Part shown: piece after piece, positions 43,825 through 53,402 of the stretch | Layout: each line of letters begins with the position of its first letter | Position numbering within the stretch: the first letter of the stretch is position 1 | NCBI GenBank assembly: GCA_913063325.1 | Contig: CAJXYE010000019.1 | Location: 1 to 64,000 of the forward strand | Length of the DNA stretch: 64,000 nucleotides | Direction of reading: 5' to 3' | Source of the DNA: an uncultured Colwellia sp. | Lineage (GTDB): Bacteria; Pseudomonadota; Gammaproteobacteria; Enterobacterales; Alteromonadaceae | Program-made: the position numbers and the translations under genes | Notes under the pieces: generated by a model | Told to the model about the DNA's origin: nothing | Seen by the model: the letters and a program-made list of their open reading frames with translations, nothing else | Databases searched by the model: none

Positions 43825-44885
43825 TATAACGATGCCCCATATTTTAATTGTTGTTCTAGGCTATCCCCAGCACTAAAGTGAATTACGCGAGCACCTGCTG
43901 ATTGCAACAGCGACTGCATTTTCTCACCTTGTTCAAAAGCTTTCTGCTGATACTGAACTGCGGTATTGGTATCACCTAAGGTTAACTGTTGACGGCTTTG
44001 GCCATCGGTAATCGTTACTGCTAACTTAAGGGGACTTTCAGGTAAGGTTTGCTCTAGTGGATCACTGACTAAACAAATGACTAATTCGCAATGTTTACTT
44101 ATTTGGCTAAGGTGTCTTAAAGCATTTGCGCAATTTTTTTCATCTTTAAGCGCATGACCATCGGTGATCAAGTAAACAAGGGAGCCGGGTTTAGCTAAGT
44201 GTCGTAATCGTGCACAATGTTGCTCGAAATGATAGTGCCCAGAAGTAGCGGCTTGATTTAGCGCTTGCTCGTCAGCTAATACCGAAGTATTTTCTTGAAC
44301 GCTCTTCTGCTGTCTTTGGTTGTTTAAGGTGGTTAAAGCATGTAAATAATGCAAAACCCCCGCTTTACGACTACGTGGTTTTAATTCTATATGTTGTTCA
44401 TCACAAAACACTAAGCCGCCGATACGATCTCCACGGCTTTTTGCATGCCAAGCAACGAGCGCCGCTAAATGCGCAGCTTGTACTGATTTAAAAAGCAGTT
44501 TACTGCCAAAATGCATATTCTGGCTCAGATCAGTGGCAACCAATACCGGTCTTTCTATTTCTTCTCGAAAAAGTTTAGTGTGGGTTTGTCCGGTACGCGC
44601 AGTGACACGCCAGTCAATGGCACGAACATCATCACCTGTTTGGTAATGACGTACTTCATCAAACTCCATACCACGGCCTTTGCTTCGGGATAAATAATTA
44701 CCTGACTGCTTACCACGAATATTCTTTTTACCAGCCAAGTCAATCAAGCGACTCTTACTTTGATACTGTAAGAGTTCCTGCATCGATAAATCTATGCCAT
44801 TGCTATACAAGTCAGCAAGTAAGCATTGAGCTGCCTTATTATTCAAACTATTTGAAGAAGATGTTTTTTGACGATTAAACCACAT
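43824..44885 (-). CDS. DUF58 domain protein
   Basis: A 353-residue protein with the DUF58 core block GDDVRAIDWRVTARTG at about residues 82-97, typical of proteins that work with MoxR AAA+ ATPases and have a VWA-like fold. I see no membrane segment. It lies 127 bp downstream of moxR and directly before the DUF4381 gene. Confidence 0.9.
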   Translation of the reverse strand: MWFNRQKTSSSNSLNNKAAQCLLADLYSNGIDLSMQELLQYQSKSRLIDLAGKKNIRGKQSGNYLSRSKGRGMEFDEVRHYQTGDDVRAIDWRVTARTGQTHTKLFREEIERPVLVATDLSQNMHFGSKLLFKSVQAAHLAALVAWHAKSRGDRIGGLVFCDEQHIELKPRSRKAGVLHYLHALTTLNNQRQQKSVQENTSVLADEQALNQAATSGHYHFEQHCARLRHLAKPGSLVYLITDGHALKDEKNCANALRHLSQISKHCELVICLVSDPLEQTLPESPLKLAVTITDGQSRQQLTLGDTNTAVQYQQKAFEQGEKMQSLLQSAGARVIHFSAGDSLEQQLKYGASL

Positions 44886-45012
44886 AAAGTAACTCTACTT
44901 GCTCATTTTATATTTAACGTAATACCCATTGCACTCACTAAGTGAACATTTACAAAGGGAATAAGTGCTGCGACGGATAGTAATTAACGTTAAAAAGGCT
45001 AAATACTTTAAA

Positions 45013-46002
45013 TTACGCTACAGCCACTTGTGTCAAAATATGATCAAGTACTTGATTTGCAGTTATACCTTCAGCTTCAGCTTGATAGCTGAGTAGAATT
45101 CTATGTCTAAGGGCGTTGTGGAATACGGCCTGAATATCTTCAGGGCTAACAAAATCACGATTATGTAACCAAGCACGCGCTCGCGCACAACGATCTAATG
45201 CGATGGTGGCACGAGGACTAGCGCCATAAGCAAGCCAAGTCGCTAACTTATCGTCATACTTTTCAGGTTGGCGGGTTGCCATAATCAGATCGACTATATA
45301 GCTCTCTAATGATGGAGCCATATGTATATTAAGCACTTGCTCACGCGCACCAAAAATTTCACTTTGGCTTAATGTGCGTAAGTTACTTTCTTTTTTCTCA
45401 GCTTTATTTTCGCCATGGTCAGCGTTTGATTTTAACGCTTCACCGCGGTTTAATTTTAATATTGCTAACTCGCTTATCGCGTCAGGGTAGCCTATTTCAA
45501 TGTGCATCAAGAACCGATCTAATTGTGCTTCAGGCAACGGGTAAGTTCCTTCTTGCTCAATAGGATTTTGTGTTGCCATAACTAAAAATAGTTCAGGTAA
45601 ATCATAGGTTTTACGACCAACAGTGATTTGTCCTTCTGCCATCGCTTCTAACAAAGCAGACTGAACTTTAGCGGGGGCACGGTTAATTTCATCAGCAAGT
45701 ACTAAGTTTTGAAACAAAGGACCGGGTTGAAAAACAAAGGTGCCATCTTCTGGGCGATAAATATCGGTTCCAGTTAAATCTGCTGGTAATAAATCAGGGG
45801 TAAACTGTATTCGATGAAAATCAGCCTCTAATCCTTGTGCTAAGGCATTTACAGCACGGGTTTTTGCTAAACCCGGAGGCCCTTCAACAATTAAGTGACC
45901 ATTAGCTAATAGCGCAATAAGCAAGTTTTCTACTAACGCTTCTTGACCAATGATTTGTGAAGATAAATGTTGTTTTAATGTAGAAAAATGTTCAATTGCC
46001 AT
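45013..46002 (-). CDS. MoxR-family AAA+ ATPase
   Basis: A 329-residue AAA+ ATPase. Walker A is EGPPGLAKTRAVN, Walker B is LVLADEINRAP, and the sensor block VMATQNPIEQEGTYPLPEAQLDRFLM is intact. MoxR ATPases act as chaperones for VWA protein partners, here the DUF58 and Bat proteins downstream. It begins the bat operon. A 30-residue charged insert (about 200-225) breaks the usual AAA+ alignment. Confidence 0.94.
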   Translation of the reverse strand: MAIEHFSTLKQHLSSQIIGQEALVENLLIALLANGHLIVEGPPGLAKTRAVNALAQGLEADFHRIQFTPDLLPADLTGTDIYRPEDGTFVFQPGPLFQNLVLADEINRAPAKVQSALLEAMAEGQITVGRKTYDLPELFLVMATQNPIEQEGTYPLPEAQLDRFLMHIEIGYPDAISELAILKLNRGEALKSNADHGENKAEKKESNLRTLSQSEIFGAREQVLNIHMAPSLESYIVDLIMATRQPEKYDDKLATWLAYGASPRATIALDRCARARAWLHNRDFVSPEDIQAVFHNALRHRILLSYQAEAEGITANQVLDHILTQVAVA

Positions 46003-46333
46003 ACGGATAAATTCTTATAATATTGGTCGTGGTAAGTGAAACTTAGTGATAACTTGGCTTTGCTTCTTTATAGGAGCACTATTTCATCTAGCCGTTATAC
46101 TAAGGAAAAAGTTAATATGATATTTTATATAAGGTTTTTATAAAAGAAAACAAGTCAAAAGTAACAAAACTTTAACGAATATTTTTATCGTTAACCGTAT
46201 AAAAGTTGTCAATAGTCTTTTTTGATCTCAGGTAATGATTGAATTTTTTCTAGAGTTAGTTAGAATCAAGTTAGTTTCAAGAGGTCAGACCTCTCGAGTT
46301 TATAATATAAATACAGAGTTTGTGGAGTAATGA
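46003..46333. other. Divergent promoter region, moxR and fadI
   Basis: 331 bp with the FadR-like operator at 46280-46294 and otherwise AT-rich sequence. No gene is recognised. Confidence 0.5.
46280..46294. promoter_or_regulatory. FadR-like operator upstream of fadI
   Basis: The palindrome AGAGGTCAGACCTCT has the GGTCAGACC core of the FadR consensus. It lies 39 bp before the fadI start. FadR would release it on binding long-chain acyl-CoA, which fits the beta-oxidation genes behind it. Confidence 0.7.
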
Positions 46334-47641
46334 ATGACAATAAAAAGACTAACAACTTCGACGGGTGAGCGCATAGCAATCGTTGCTGGCTTGCGTACTC
46401 CGTTTGCTAAACAAGCAACGGCTTTTCATGGTGTACCAGCAGTTGACTTGGGCAAAATCGTTGTTAACGAATTATTGCAAAAACACGATATTGACCCTGC
46501 TATCATTGACCAACTCGTTTTTGGTCAAGTAGTGCAAATGCCAGAAGCGCCAAATATTGCTCGTGAAATTGTTCTAGGTACTGGTATGAATGTTAGTACT
46601 GATGCTTACAGTGTCTCTCGAGCCTGTGCGACAAGTTTTCAATCAACTGTCAATGTTGCTGAATCTATTATGGCTGGCCATGTTGATGTCGGTATTGCTG
46701 GTGGCGCTGATTCATCATCAGTTGCACCGGTAGGCGTTTCTAAAAAGCTTGCCCGCACCTTAGTTGATTTAACCAAAGCAAGAACATTTGGTCAAAAGCT
46801 ATCATTACTTAGCCGTCTCGGTTTAAAAGACTTATTACCGGTTTCTCCTGCAGTCGCTGAATATTCTACCGGTATTTCTATGGGACAAACGGCAGAACAA
46901 ATGGCTAAAACGTATCAAATCTCGCGTGAAGATCAAGATGCTTTAGCCCATAGATCACATACGTTAGCGACCAAAAGTTGGCAAGATGGCAAATTAGCAG
47001 GTGAAGTAATGACTGCACATGCTGAGCCTTTTAAAAACTTTATTGATAAAGATAACTGTATTCGAGAAAATTCTGTTTTAGAAAGTTATGCTAAATTAAA
47101 GCCTGTATTTGATCGCAAACATGGCACAGTTACCGCAGCGACAAGTACGCCGCTAACTGATGGTGGTGCCGCTATCTTGTTAATGCGTGAAGGTCGAGCG
47201 AAAGAACTAGGCTATAAACCTTTGGGTTATATTCGTAGCTTTGGTTTTTCTGCCATTGATGTATGGCAAGACATGCTAATGGGACCAAGTTATGCTACGC
47301 CAATTGCGTTGGCGCGCGCAGGCATGAACTTAGCAGACTTAGATTTGATTGAAATGCATGAAGCATTTGCTGCTCAAGCGTTAGCCAATATGAAAATGTT
47401 TGCTAGCGCTAAATTTGCCAGAGAGCACCTAGGTCGAGATAAAGCGATTGGTGACATTGATATGGATAAATTTAATGTGATGGGCGGCTCGCTAGCGTAT
47501 GGACATCCTTTCGCTGCAACGGGTGCTAGACTTATTACTCAAACCCTTAATGAACTAAACCGTCGTGGTGGTGGTGTTGGTTTAACAACAGCTTGTGCTG
47601 CTGGTGGTTTAGGCGCAGCAATGATTGTGGAGACAGATTAA
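46334..47641 (+). CDS. fadI: 3-ketoacyl-CoA thiolase FadI
   Basis: A 435-residue thiolase that cleaves 3-ketoacyl-CoA in fatty acid beta-oxidation. [12 protein letters not shown] contains the nucleophilic Cys at about residue 98; [10 protein letters not shown] and [13 protein letters not shown] carry the His and second Cys. Length matches FadI rather than FadA. Its TAA shares an A with the fadJ ATG (TAATG), so fadJ is coupled to it. GGAG precedes the ATG. Confidence 0.95.
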   Translation: MTIKRLTTSTGERIAIVAGLRTPFAKQATAFHGVPAVDLGKIVVNELLQKHDIDPAIIDQLVFGQVVQMPEAPNIAREIVLGTGMNVSTDAYSVSRACATSFQSTVNVAESIMAGHVDVGIAGGADSSSVAPVGVSKKLARTLVDLTKARTFGQKLSLLSRLGLKDLLPVSPAVAEYSTGISMGQTAEQMAKTYQISREDQDALAHRSHTLATKSWQDGKLAGEVMTAHAEPFKNFIDKDNCIRENSVLESYAKLKPVFDRKHGTVTAATSTPLTDGGAAILLMREGRAKELGYKPLGYIRSFGFSAIDVWQDMLMGPSYATPIALARAGMNLADLDLIEMHEAFAAQALANMKMFASAKFAREHLGRDKAIGDIDMDKFNVMGGSLAYGHPFAATGARLITQTLNELNRRGGGVGLTTACAAGGLGAAMIVETD

Positions 47642-49971
47642 TGACTGAAAAAACAAATTCCAATAGTAATGAAGCGAACGCAGAAGAGAATACAGAAGTA
47701 AGCTCTGAACAAAGTAATGCGGTTGAGCAGGTTGATGTAAATACTGAGAATATTGACGTTGACCTTGCTGAAACAACTTCAGTAGAGTCAACAGACAGTG
47801 CTTTTACCTTAGTTCGCCATGATAACGGTATTGCTCATTTAGTGATTGATGTTATTGGTGAAAATGTTAATACCCTTAAAACGGAATTTGCTGAGCAGAT
47901 TAATGCTGTATTAGCCGAGATCAAAACCGATAAATCGATTACTGGTATCGTGTTATGTAGTGGTAAGAAAAACTCTTTTGTTGCTGGCGCCGACATTAAT
48001 ATGCTTGATGCATGTCAAAGTCGTGAAGAAGTTATTGCCTTATCTCGTCAAGGACAACGCATTTTCTCTTTGTTAGAGCAATTGCCTATTCCTATCGTTG
48101 CCGCTATTGATGGTACCTGCTTAGGTGGTGGTTTAGAGCTTGCTATGGCATGTCATGCTCGAGTGTGTAGCGATAATGTTAAAACAGCACTGGGTTTACC
48201 TGAAGTACAGTTAGGTTTATTACCTGGTAGTGGTGGTACTCAACGCTTACCTAGATTAGTTGGTTTACAAAAAGCGTTAGATATGATGCTTACGGGTAAG
48301 CAATTACGTGCGAAACAAGCGTTAAAAGCAGGCTTAGTTGATGATGTTGTACCAAGCAGTGTTTTACTTCGTGTTGCAGAGCAAAAAGCAATATCTTTGC
48401 ATCAACGCAGTAAAAGTATTGCTCAACGTAAACAAGGCTTAATGGATAAATTGTTAGAAAATAATACCGTCGGTAGAAATATTGTCTATCAACAAGCACA
48501 GAAAACCGTGCAGGCAAAAACCCAAGGTAATTATCCTGCGCCGTTAAAGATTATTGATTGTATCCGCACGGGTATCGAATTATCGGCTGAACAAGGTTAT
48601 CAATTAGAAGCTGAGCATTTCGCTGATTTAGTGATGAGTGATGAATCTGCACAACTTCGTCAGTTGTTTTTTGCCACAACAGCAATGAAAAAAGAGCAAG
48701 GCGTTGCTGATGTCATGCCAGATAAAATATCTAAAGCAGGTGTTTTAGGGGGCGGTTTAATGGGCGGTGGTATTGCCTTTGTCACGGCGACTAAAGCGGA
48801 TATTCCTGTCAGGGTTAAAGACATTAACCATAAAGGTATTAGCCAAGCATTAAAGTACAGTTATCAAATATTAAATAAAAAAGTTAAACGTCGTTTTTTA
48901 CTTAACAGTGAAATGCAAAAACAATTGGCAATGATCACAGGTAGTGTTGATTATACTGGCTTTAAAGCCCTTGATATTGTTGTTGAAGCCGTTTTTGAAG
49001 ATTTAACCTTGAAACAAAATATGGTAGCTGAGGTTGAAGAATATGGTCATGAGAAAACTATTTTTGCCAGTAATACTTCAAGTTTACCTATAGGGAATAT
49101 TGCTGCGAAGGCAAAACGTCCTGAAAATGTTATTGGCTTACATTACTTCTCTCCGGTTGATAAAATGCCGTTAGTAGAAATAATTCCGCATGATAAAACC
49201 TCAGACCAAACTATTTCTAATACGGTTGCTTTTGCTAAAAAGCAGGGTAAAACACCTATTGTTGTCAAAGACAAAGCGGGTTTTTATGTCAATCGTATTT
49301 TGGCGCCATATATGAATGAAGCGGCTATATTACTGCTTTCAGGTGAGCCTATTGATAAAATAGATAAAGCATTAGTTAAATTTGGCTTCCCTGTTGGACC
49401 AATGCAGCTACTTGATGAAGTAGGGATTGATGTTGGTGCTAAAATTGGACCAATATTACAAGCTGATTTAGGTGAACGTTTTGCCGCCCCTGCCGCTTTT
49501 GACAAATTATTAGCTGATGGTCGTTTAGGTAAAAAAGTAAAAAAAGGCTTCTATCAATACCAAAAGCACAGCTTCGCTAAAACCTTACAAAATAGACTTA
49601 AAGGTATTAAGCCAGGGAAAAAACAAGTAGATGAGACTATCTATAGCTTATTAAGTATTAAGCCTATGGGAAGTTTATCAGCGGCAGAAATAAGCAAACG
49701 CTGTACTTATATGATGTTAAATGAAGCGGCACGCTGTGTTGATGAAGGCATAGTTCGTAATGCTAGAGATGGTGATATTGGCGCTATTTTTGGTATTGGC
49801 TTTCCTCCTTTTTTAGGTGGACCGCTTCGTTATATTGATAAAATTGGCGCTAAATCAGTGGTTGCGCAATTAAGCCAATGGGTAGAGCAGCAAGGCGAAC
49901 GTTATACCCCTTGTGAAGCTTTAGTGACTATGGCAGAGAATGATGAGATGTATTACCCAAATAAAGGGTAA
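47641..49971 (+). CDS. fadJ: Fatty oxidation complex alpha subunit FadJ
   Basis: A 776-residue multifunctional enzyme with enoyl-CoA hydratase activity (VAGADINML and GGGLELAMACH at about 105-165) and 3-hydroxyacyl-CoA dehydrogenase activity (NAD site GVLGGGLMGGGIAF at about 375; GLHYFSPVDKMPLVEIIP). FadJ forms a complex with FadI. An Asn/Glu/Ser-rich tail of about 50 residues precedes the hydratase domain, which is longer than usual. The upstream in-frame start at 47593 lies inside fadI and is rejected. Confidence 0.95.
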   Translation: MTEKTNSNSNEANAEENTEVSSEQSNAVEQVDVNTENIDVDLAETTSVESTDSAFTLVRHDNGIAHLVIDVIGENVNTLKTEFAEQINAVLAEIKTDKSITGIVLCSGKKNSFVAGADINMLDACQSREEVIALSRQGQRIFSLLEQLPIPIVAAIDGTCLGGGLELAMACHARVCSDNVKTALGLPEVQLGLLPGSGGTQRLPRLVGLQKALDMMLTGKQLRAKQALKAGLVDDVVPSSVLLRVAEQKAISLHQRSKSIAQRKQGLMDKLLENNTVGRNIVYQQAQKTVQAKTQGNYPAPLKIIDCIRTGIELSAEQGYQLEAEHFADLVMSDESAQLRQLFFATTAMKKEQGVADVMPDKISKAGVLGGGLMGGGIAFVTATKADIPVRVKDINHKGISQALKYSYQILNKKVKRRFLLNSEMQKQLAMITGSVDYTGFKALDIVVEAVFEDLTLKQNMVAEVEEYGHEKTIFASNTSSLPIGNIAAKAKRPENVIGLHYFSPVDKMPLVEIIPHDKTSDQTISNTVAFAKKQGKTPIVVKDKAGFYVNRILAPYMNEAAILLLSGEPIDKIDKALVKFGFPVGPMQLLDEVGIDVGAKIGPILQADLGERFAAPAAFDKLLADGRLGKKVKKGFYQYQKHSFAKTLQNRLKGIKPGKKQVDETIYSLLSIKPMGSLSAAEISKRCTYMMLNEAARCVDEGIVRNARDGDIGAIFGIGFPPFLGGPLRYIDKIGAKSVVAQLSQWVEQQGERYTPCEALVTMAENDEMYYPNKG

Positions 49972-49994
49972 GCCGTTTCATTATTGGCATATTT

Positions 49995-50018
49995 TATAGA
50001 CTATAGACTATAGACTAT
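49995..50018. repeat. Heptamer tandem repeat
   Basis: Three exact copies of the 7-bp unit TATAGAC (49995-50015) and a partial fourth, just after the fadJ stop. Confidence 0.8.
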
Positions 50019-50019
50019 G

Positions 50020-50072
50020 GGCTATTGAGACTATTTGAACCTAGCGTTCACTTATGCTCAATAGCCTTTTTT
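50020..50072. terminator. Terminator after fadJ
   Basis: A 10-bp stem (50020-50029 and 50057-50066) with a second small stem inside the loop (TGAAC/GTTCA) and a T6 run. It terminates fadI-fadJ and, on the other strand, may also act for the convergent M16 gene. Confidence 0.8.
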
Positions 50073-50086
50073 ATTACCTTTAATAC

Positions 50087-52897
50087 TTAATACTTAATTG
50101 CACTCGCTTTAACAAAGGCTTCAATATCTGTAATTATTTCACCTTTAGGTTTTTGTGCTTGCTCTAATAAATCACTTTGTGAATACAATATAAACCTATC
50201 CGGCTGACAAGCACTCACTAAATGACTTTTAACAAAAGTTTTTACTTGCGCTAACATTAAGTTTAAAACCGCCTGTAGCAGGTTTTCTTTTTGCTTAAAT
50301 TTTTCATCTTTATTACAAATCGCTGCCCAAAAACGCTGGCTTTTAATACGTAAATTATGATCTTTTTCTTGTAACTGGCTCGCCAAACCTTGCATTAAAT
50401 GTTGCCATTGATCTGTGTCCATCTCATCAAGAACTGTAATACTATCGCTGATAAACTCATCCATAGCATGGGCTAACGTATAAGCATCACAGTGCGGTGA
50501 CTGAATATAAAAAGCGATGCCCGGATAGCTATTAATAGGTACATAACCAACCCCGACTAAATAACCATACTGCCTTTCCGTACGCATTTTCTGAAAAAAT
50601 AATGGCGATAATATATGACTAGTAATCATAGTTAGTGCTACTGAGTTATCGTCTTTTTCCTCAAAAGCTGTGTAAATAACACAAGCGTGATCGTGCTCAG
50701 GTAAGCTCATAGGTAGTAATAGTGTTTCTTTGCTCGCAATATCTGTAACAGGGCACTGAATGGCATATTTTTCGTCAACATTACCTTGAAAAGCTTGCTC
50801 AATATTTTTGCATAATTGCAGAGCATGCTCAATTCTCCAATTACCATGGATGAGCACTTCTAAAGTTACTTGTTGAAATAATTGCTCACTAAAACGTTGA
50901 TATTCACTGAAATTTATCTGTTCTAGTGCCAGTGATAACGACTTGCTTGAAGGATTGTTAGGTTGCATTACAGAGCTTAAGGTCGAAAATAGCTGTGCAA
51001 TTGATTTGCTTTTGTCACTATTTTTCCAATGTTTTACCAATTGCAGCTTAAATAAATTAAAATGGGCTTCAGTCACTTGGTGGTTTTGTAATCGTGCTAA
51101 TAGTTTACTTAACAATAAATGTTGATTTTCACTATATCCAGATATCTGAACCGTTACACCGCCTTGGTGGGCATATAAATGATAATGAATGCCTGCCAAC
51201 TCTGCTTCATAATTTTCCTCAATCACAGTGTCAGTATATAAATCGACAAAGAGTCGTGTCATGGCAATATTAGCGACACTAGCGACTACAAAAGGTGAAT
51301 CAATACCAATATATAAATAGCCCTTAGGCACTTTAAAGGTGTGGTCTTGTTTAAACCAAGCGACTAAGCCATTTTTATTTATAATTTTTTCAGGAAGCAC
51401 CGCTACATCTGACGTAGTCTGGTGGTGCTTTTCACTTTGATATATTGTTGGCGACTCGACAATGTATGGATTTTTTTCGGGTAAATACAAGCCCTTAGTA
51501 TGCGGCTCCTCCTTTAAGGCAATATCGCGCCAATGTGCTAATTGTTGCTCAGAAATTGGTGTTACATGATAAGGCACTTGGTACCAAAAACTATTCTTGG
51601 AAAAACTGTTTTGCTGGCTAACATGTAAGAGTCGCATATTATCAACATGTAAATCAGCGAGTAACTTGTTGATGTTTTCTCTCGACATGCCAGACATAAC
51701 ATAATCACCAAAAATATAATCTTCTTCGGGGTAATGCTGCATGTTGATCACTAACTGACTAACACTGTCCAGTGGGCGCATTTTTTCATGGTATATAAAT
51801 GCTAAGTGACTAATCTTTTGCTTTTCTTGGTAATAATGCTCTGCTATTTCGGTGTTTTTCAATAGGGCAATATAGGTTAAAACAATATCGACTACCTCAT
51901 TAATATGCTCTTCACCTAATTCAGTTAATCCGATACTGATATTAAAGTCTTTAAAGTTAGAGCCATTAATACCAGAGCCTGCAGTCAATGCTAAGGCCCA
52001 CTGATGTTTTTTCAGTAGTGATAAAACACTGCCACTGCCTTCATGACCTAATAAATAAGCAAGAATTGACTCAGGTTTATCTTGGTAATATTGATCAATG
52101 CTGCCCATCGCAAAACTGATAATAAGCTGATGATCGTTTTTAACTGGGCAAACATCTATTTTAATTTTCTGATGTTTTGGTAAATATAAAGGCTGTTTAA
52201 CTTTTGGCAGTGAACATTCGGCTGACTGTATCGGGCTAAAAAGCTGCTCAGCGAGACGCTTTAATTCATCAATCTCTTGTGGCCCCTCAAGCGCTAGAGT
52301 CATGTACTGGGCACGATAAAACTGTTGGAAAAAAGCTTGTACCTCTTGGCTTATATTTTTTCCATCACGATCAGCTAAAGTATCTAGGTTGCCAACAGAA
52401 AACTGAGAAAAAGGGTGTTTAGGATTTACTGTTTCTTTGTGAACATCATATAAACGTCTGATATCATCTTTTAGCTTTAAGGTGAATTCTGCATCAATAT
52501 TCTCTCGTTCTTTAACGACAAAGTTATCCGCGAGCAAAGGGGCAATAAAAAATTCACTGAAGCGCTCTAATGCAGACAAAAAGTGCTTTGCCGTAATATC
52601 AAAGAAAAAGCAGGTATGTTCAGTACCTGTCCAGGCATTATGATTACCGCCATGTTGGCTAATAAACTTTTGATATTCACTGCCATCAGGAAAGCTCTTT
52701 GTTCCGAGAAAAAGCATGTGCTCTAAAAAATGTGCTAAACCTTGCCTATCTTTGGGATCATTAAAGTGACCGACATTAACGGCTAAAGCCGCCGCCGATT
52801 TAGTGGTTTCATCGTTATGAATAAGCAGTACACGTAAACCATTGTTTAAAGTAATTGCTTGATATTGTTTGGAATCATTGGGACTTTGCTTCAACAC
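50087..52897 (-). CDS. M16-family insulinase-like metallopeptidase
   Basis: A 936-residue zinc peptidase of the pitrilysin/insulinase type, full length. The inverted zinc motif HFLEH (His56, Glu59, His60) lies in GLAHFLEHMLFLGT, with the downstream Glu in NIDAEFTLKLKDD. No signal peptide is evident. The start is uncertain: GTG at 52897 and TTG at 52894 both follow AGGAG by a normal distance; an in-frame GTG at 52915 is upstream of that site. Its promoter region is repeat B2, which ends 22 bp upstream. Confidence 0.88.
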   Translation of the reverse strand: MLKQSPNDSKQYQAITLNNGLRVLLIHNDETTKSAAALAVNVGHFNDPKDRQGLAHFLEHMLFLGTKSFPDGSEYQKFISQHGGNHNAWTGTEHTCFFFDITAKHFLSALERFSEFFIAPLLADNFVVKERENIDAEFTLKLKDDIRRLYDVHKETVNPKHPFSQFSVGNLDTLADRDGKNISQEVQAFFQQFYRAQYMTLALEGPQEIDELKRLAEQLFSPIQSAECSLPKVKQPLYLPKHQKIKIDVCPVKNDHQLIISFAMGSIDQYYQDKPESILAYLLGHEGSGSVLSLLKKHQWALALTAGSGINGSNFKDFNISIGLTELGEEHINEVVDIVLTYIALLKNTEIAEHYYQEKQKISHLAFIYHEKMRPLDSVSQLVINMQHYPEEDYIFGDYVMSGMSRENINKLLADLHVDNMRLLHVSQQNSFSKNSFWYQVPYHVTPISEQQLAHWRDIALKEEPHTKGLYLPEKNPYIVESPTIYQSEKHHQTTSDVAVLPEKIINKNGLVAWFKQDHTFKVPKGYLYIGIDSPFVVASVANIAMTRLFVDLYTDTVIEENYEAELAGIHYHLYAHQGGVTVQISGYSENQHLLLSKLLARLQNHQVTEAHFNLFKLQLVKHWKNSDKSKSIAQLFSTLSSVMQPNNPSSKSLSLALEQINFSEYQRFSEQLFQQVTLEVLIHGNWRIEHALQLCKNIEQAFQGNVDEKYAIQCPVTDIASKETLLLPMSLPEHDHACVIYTAFEEKDDNSVALTMITSHILSPLFFQKMRTERQYGYLVGVGYVPINSYPGIAFYIQSPHCDAYTLAHAMDEFISDSITVLDEMDTDQWQHLMQGLASQLQEKDHNLRIKSQRFWAAICNKDEKFKQKENLLQAVLNLMLAQVKTFVKSHLVSACQPDRFILYSQSDLLEQAQKPKGEIITDIEAFVKASAIKY

Positions 52898-52915
52898 TAA
52901 GGCTCCTAAGAACAC

Positions 52916-52924
52916 ATTATACCA
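52916..52924 (-). promoter_or_regulatory. Extended -10 box at the repeat B2 edge, facing the M16 gene
   Basis: On the minus strand it reads TGGTATAAT. The last three bases are flanking DNA and the rest is the repeat end. It lies 18 bp before the GTG start and directly ahead of the AGGAG site, which would leave a very short leader. Confidence 0.55.
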
Positions 52925-53184
52925 ATTCTATTAAATTTATTTCTAACTCAGAGTTTAATTAGTGAGCTTAGAACAAGTAAAAATTGATTAAACATAGTTA
53001 TTCTATCTTTCATTAATTTTGTGCTGTTATCAGTTTACTAATAAACTCCCAAAGGGCGAGTTTAAAAGGCTTATAGGCAGCGTTATTTATTTTGATAATG
53101 GAACAACCATTATCATCAATCCATGCCTTGCCTATTAGTCTTTTAATTCTCGCTGAGTGGAAAAAAACGTAATAGACTTGGTAT
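52919..53184. repeat. Inverted-repeat element, short form, copy B2
   Basis: A 266-bp element with ends ATACCAATTCTATTA and TAATAGACTTGGTAT. It has the shared core and a perfect hairpin TGATAATGG-AACAA-CCATTATCA at 53093-53115. Confidence 0.85.
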
Positions 53185-53402
53185 CCTACTGCAAAGCGCT
53201 TGACGGAAATATGGATAGTTTGTGAACTTAACAGGGAGATAACGCAATTCCTTAATTACTTAAAGGAATAAAAAAAGCCTATTTATTCTTAACCGTTGTT
53301 TTTAATACGAGTTCATTTCTATTACTATAGCCGCAAAAATAACTTAGACTCAATACTTTAGCTGATAAATATCATAAAAAGTTAAAATTGAGCTAAGTAG
53401 TA

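Noticed and set aside
47593-47640. Upstream start for fadJ
   Set aside because: It overlaps the 3' end of fadI; the TAATG junction gives the normal start.
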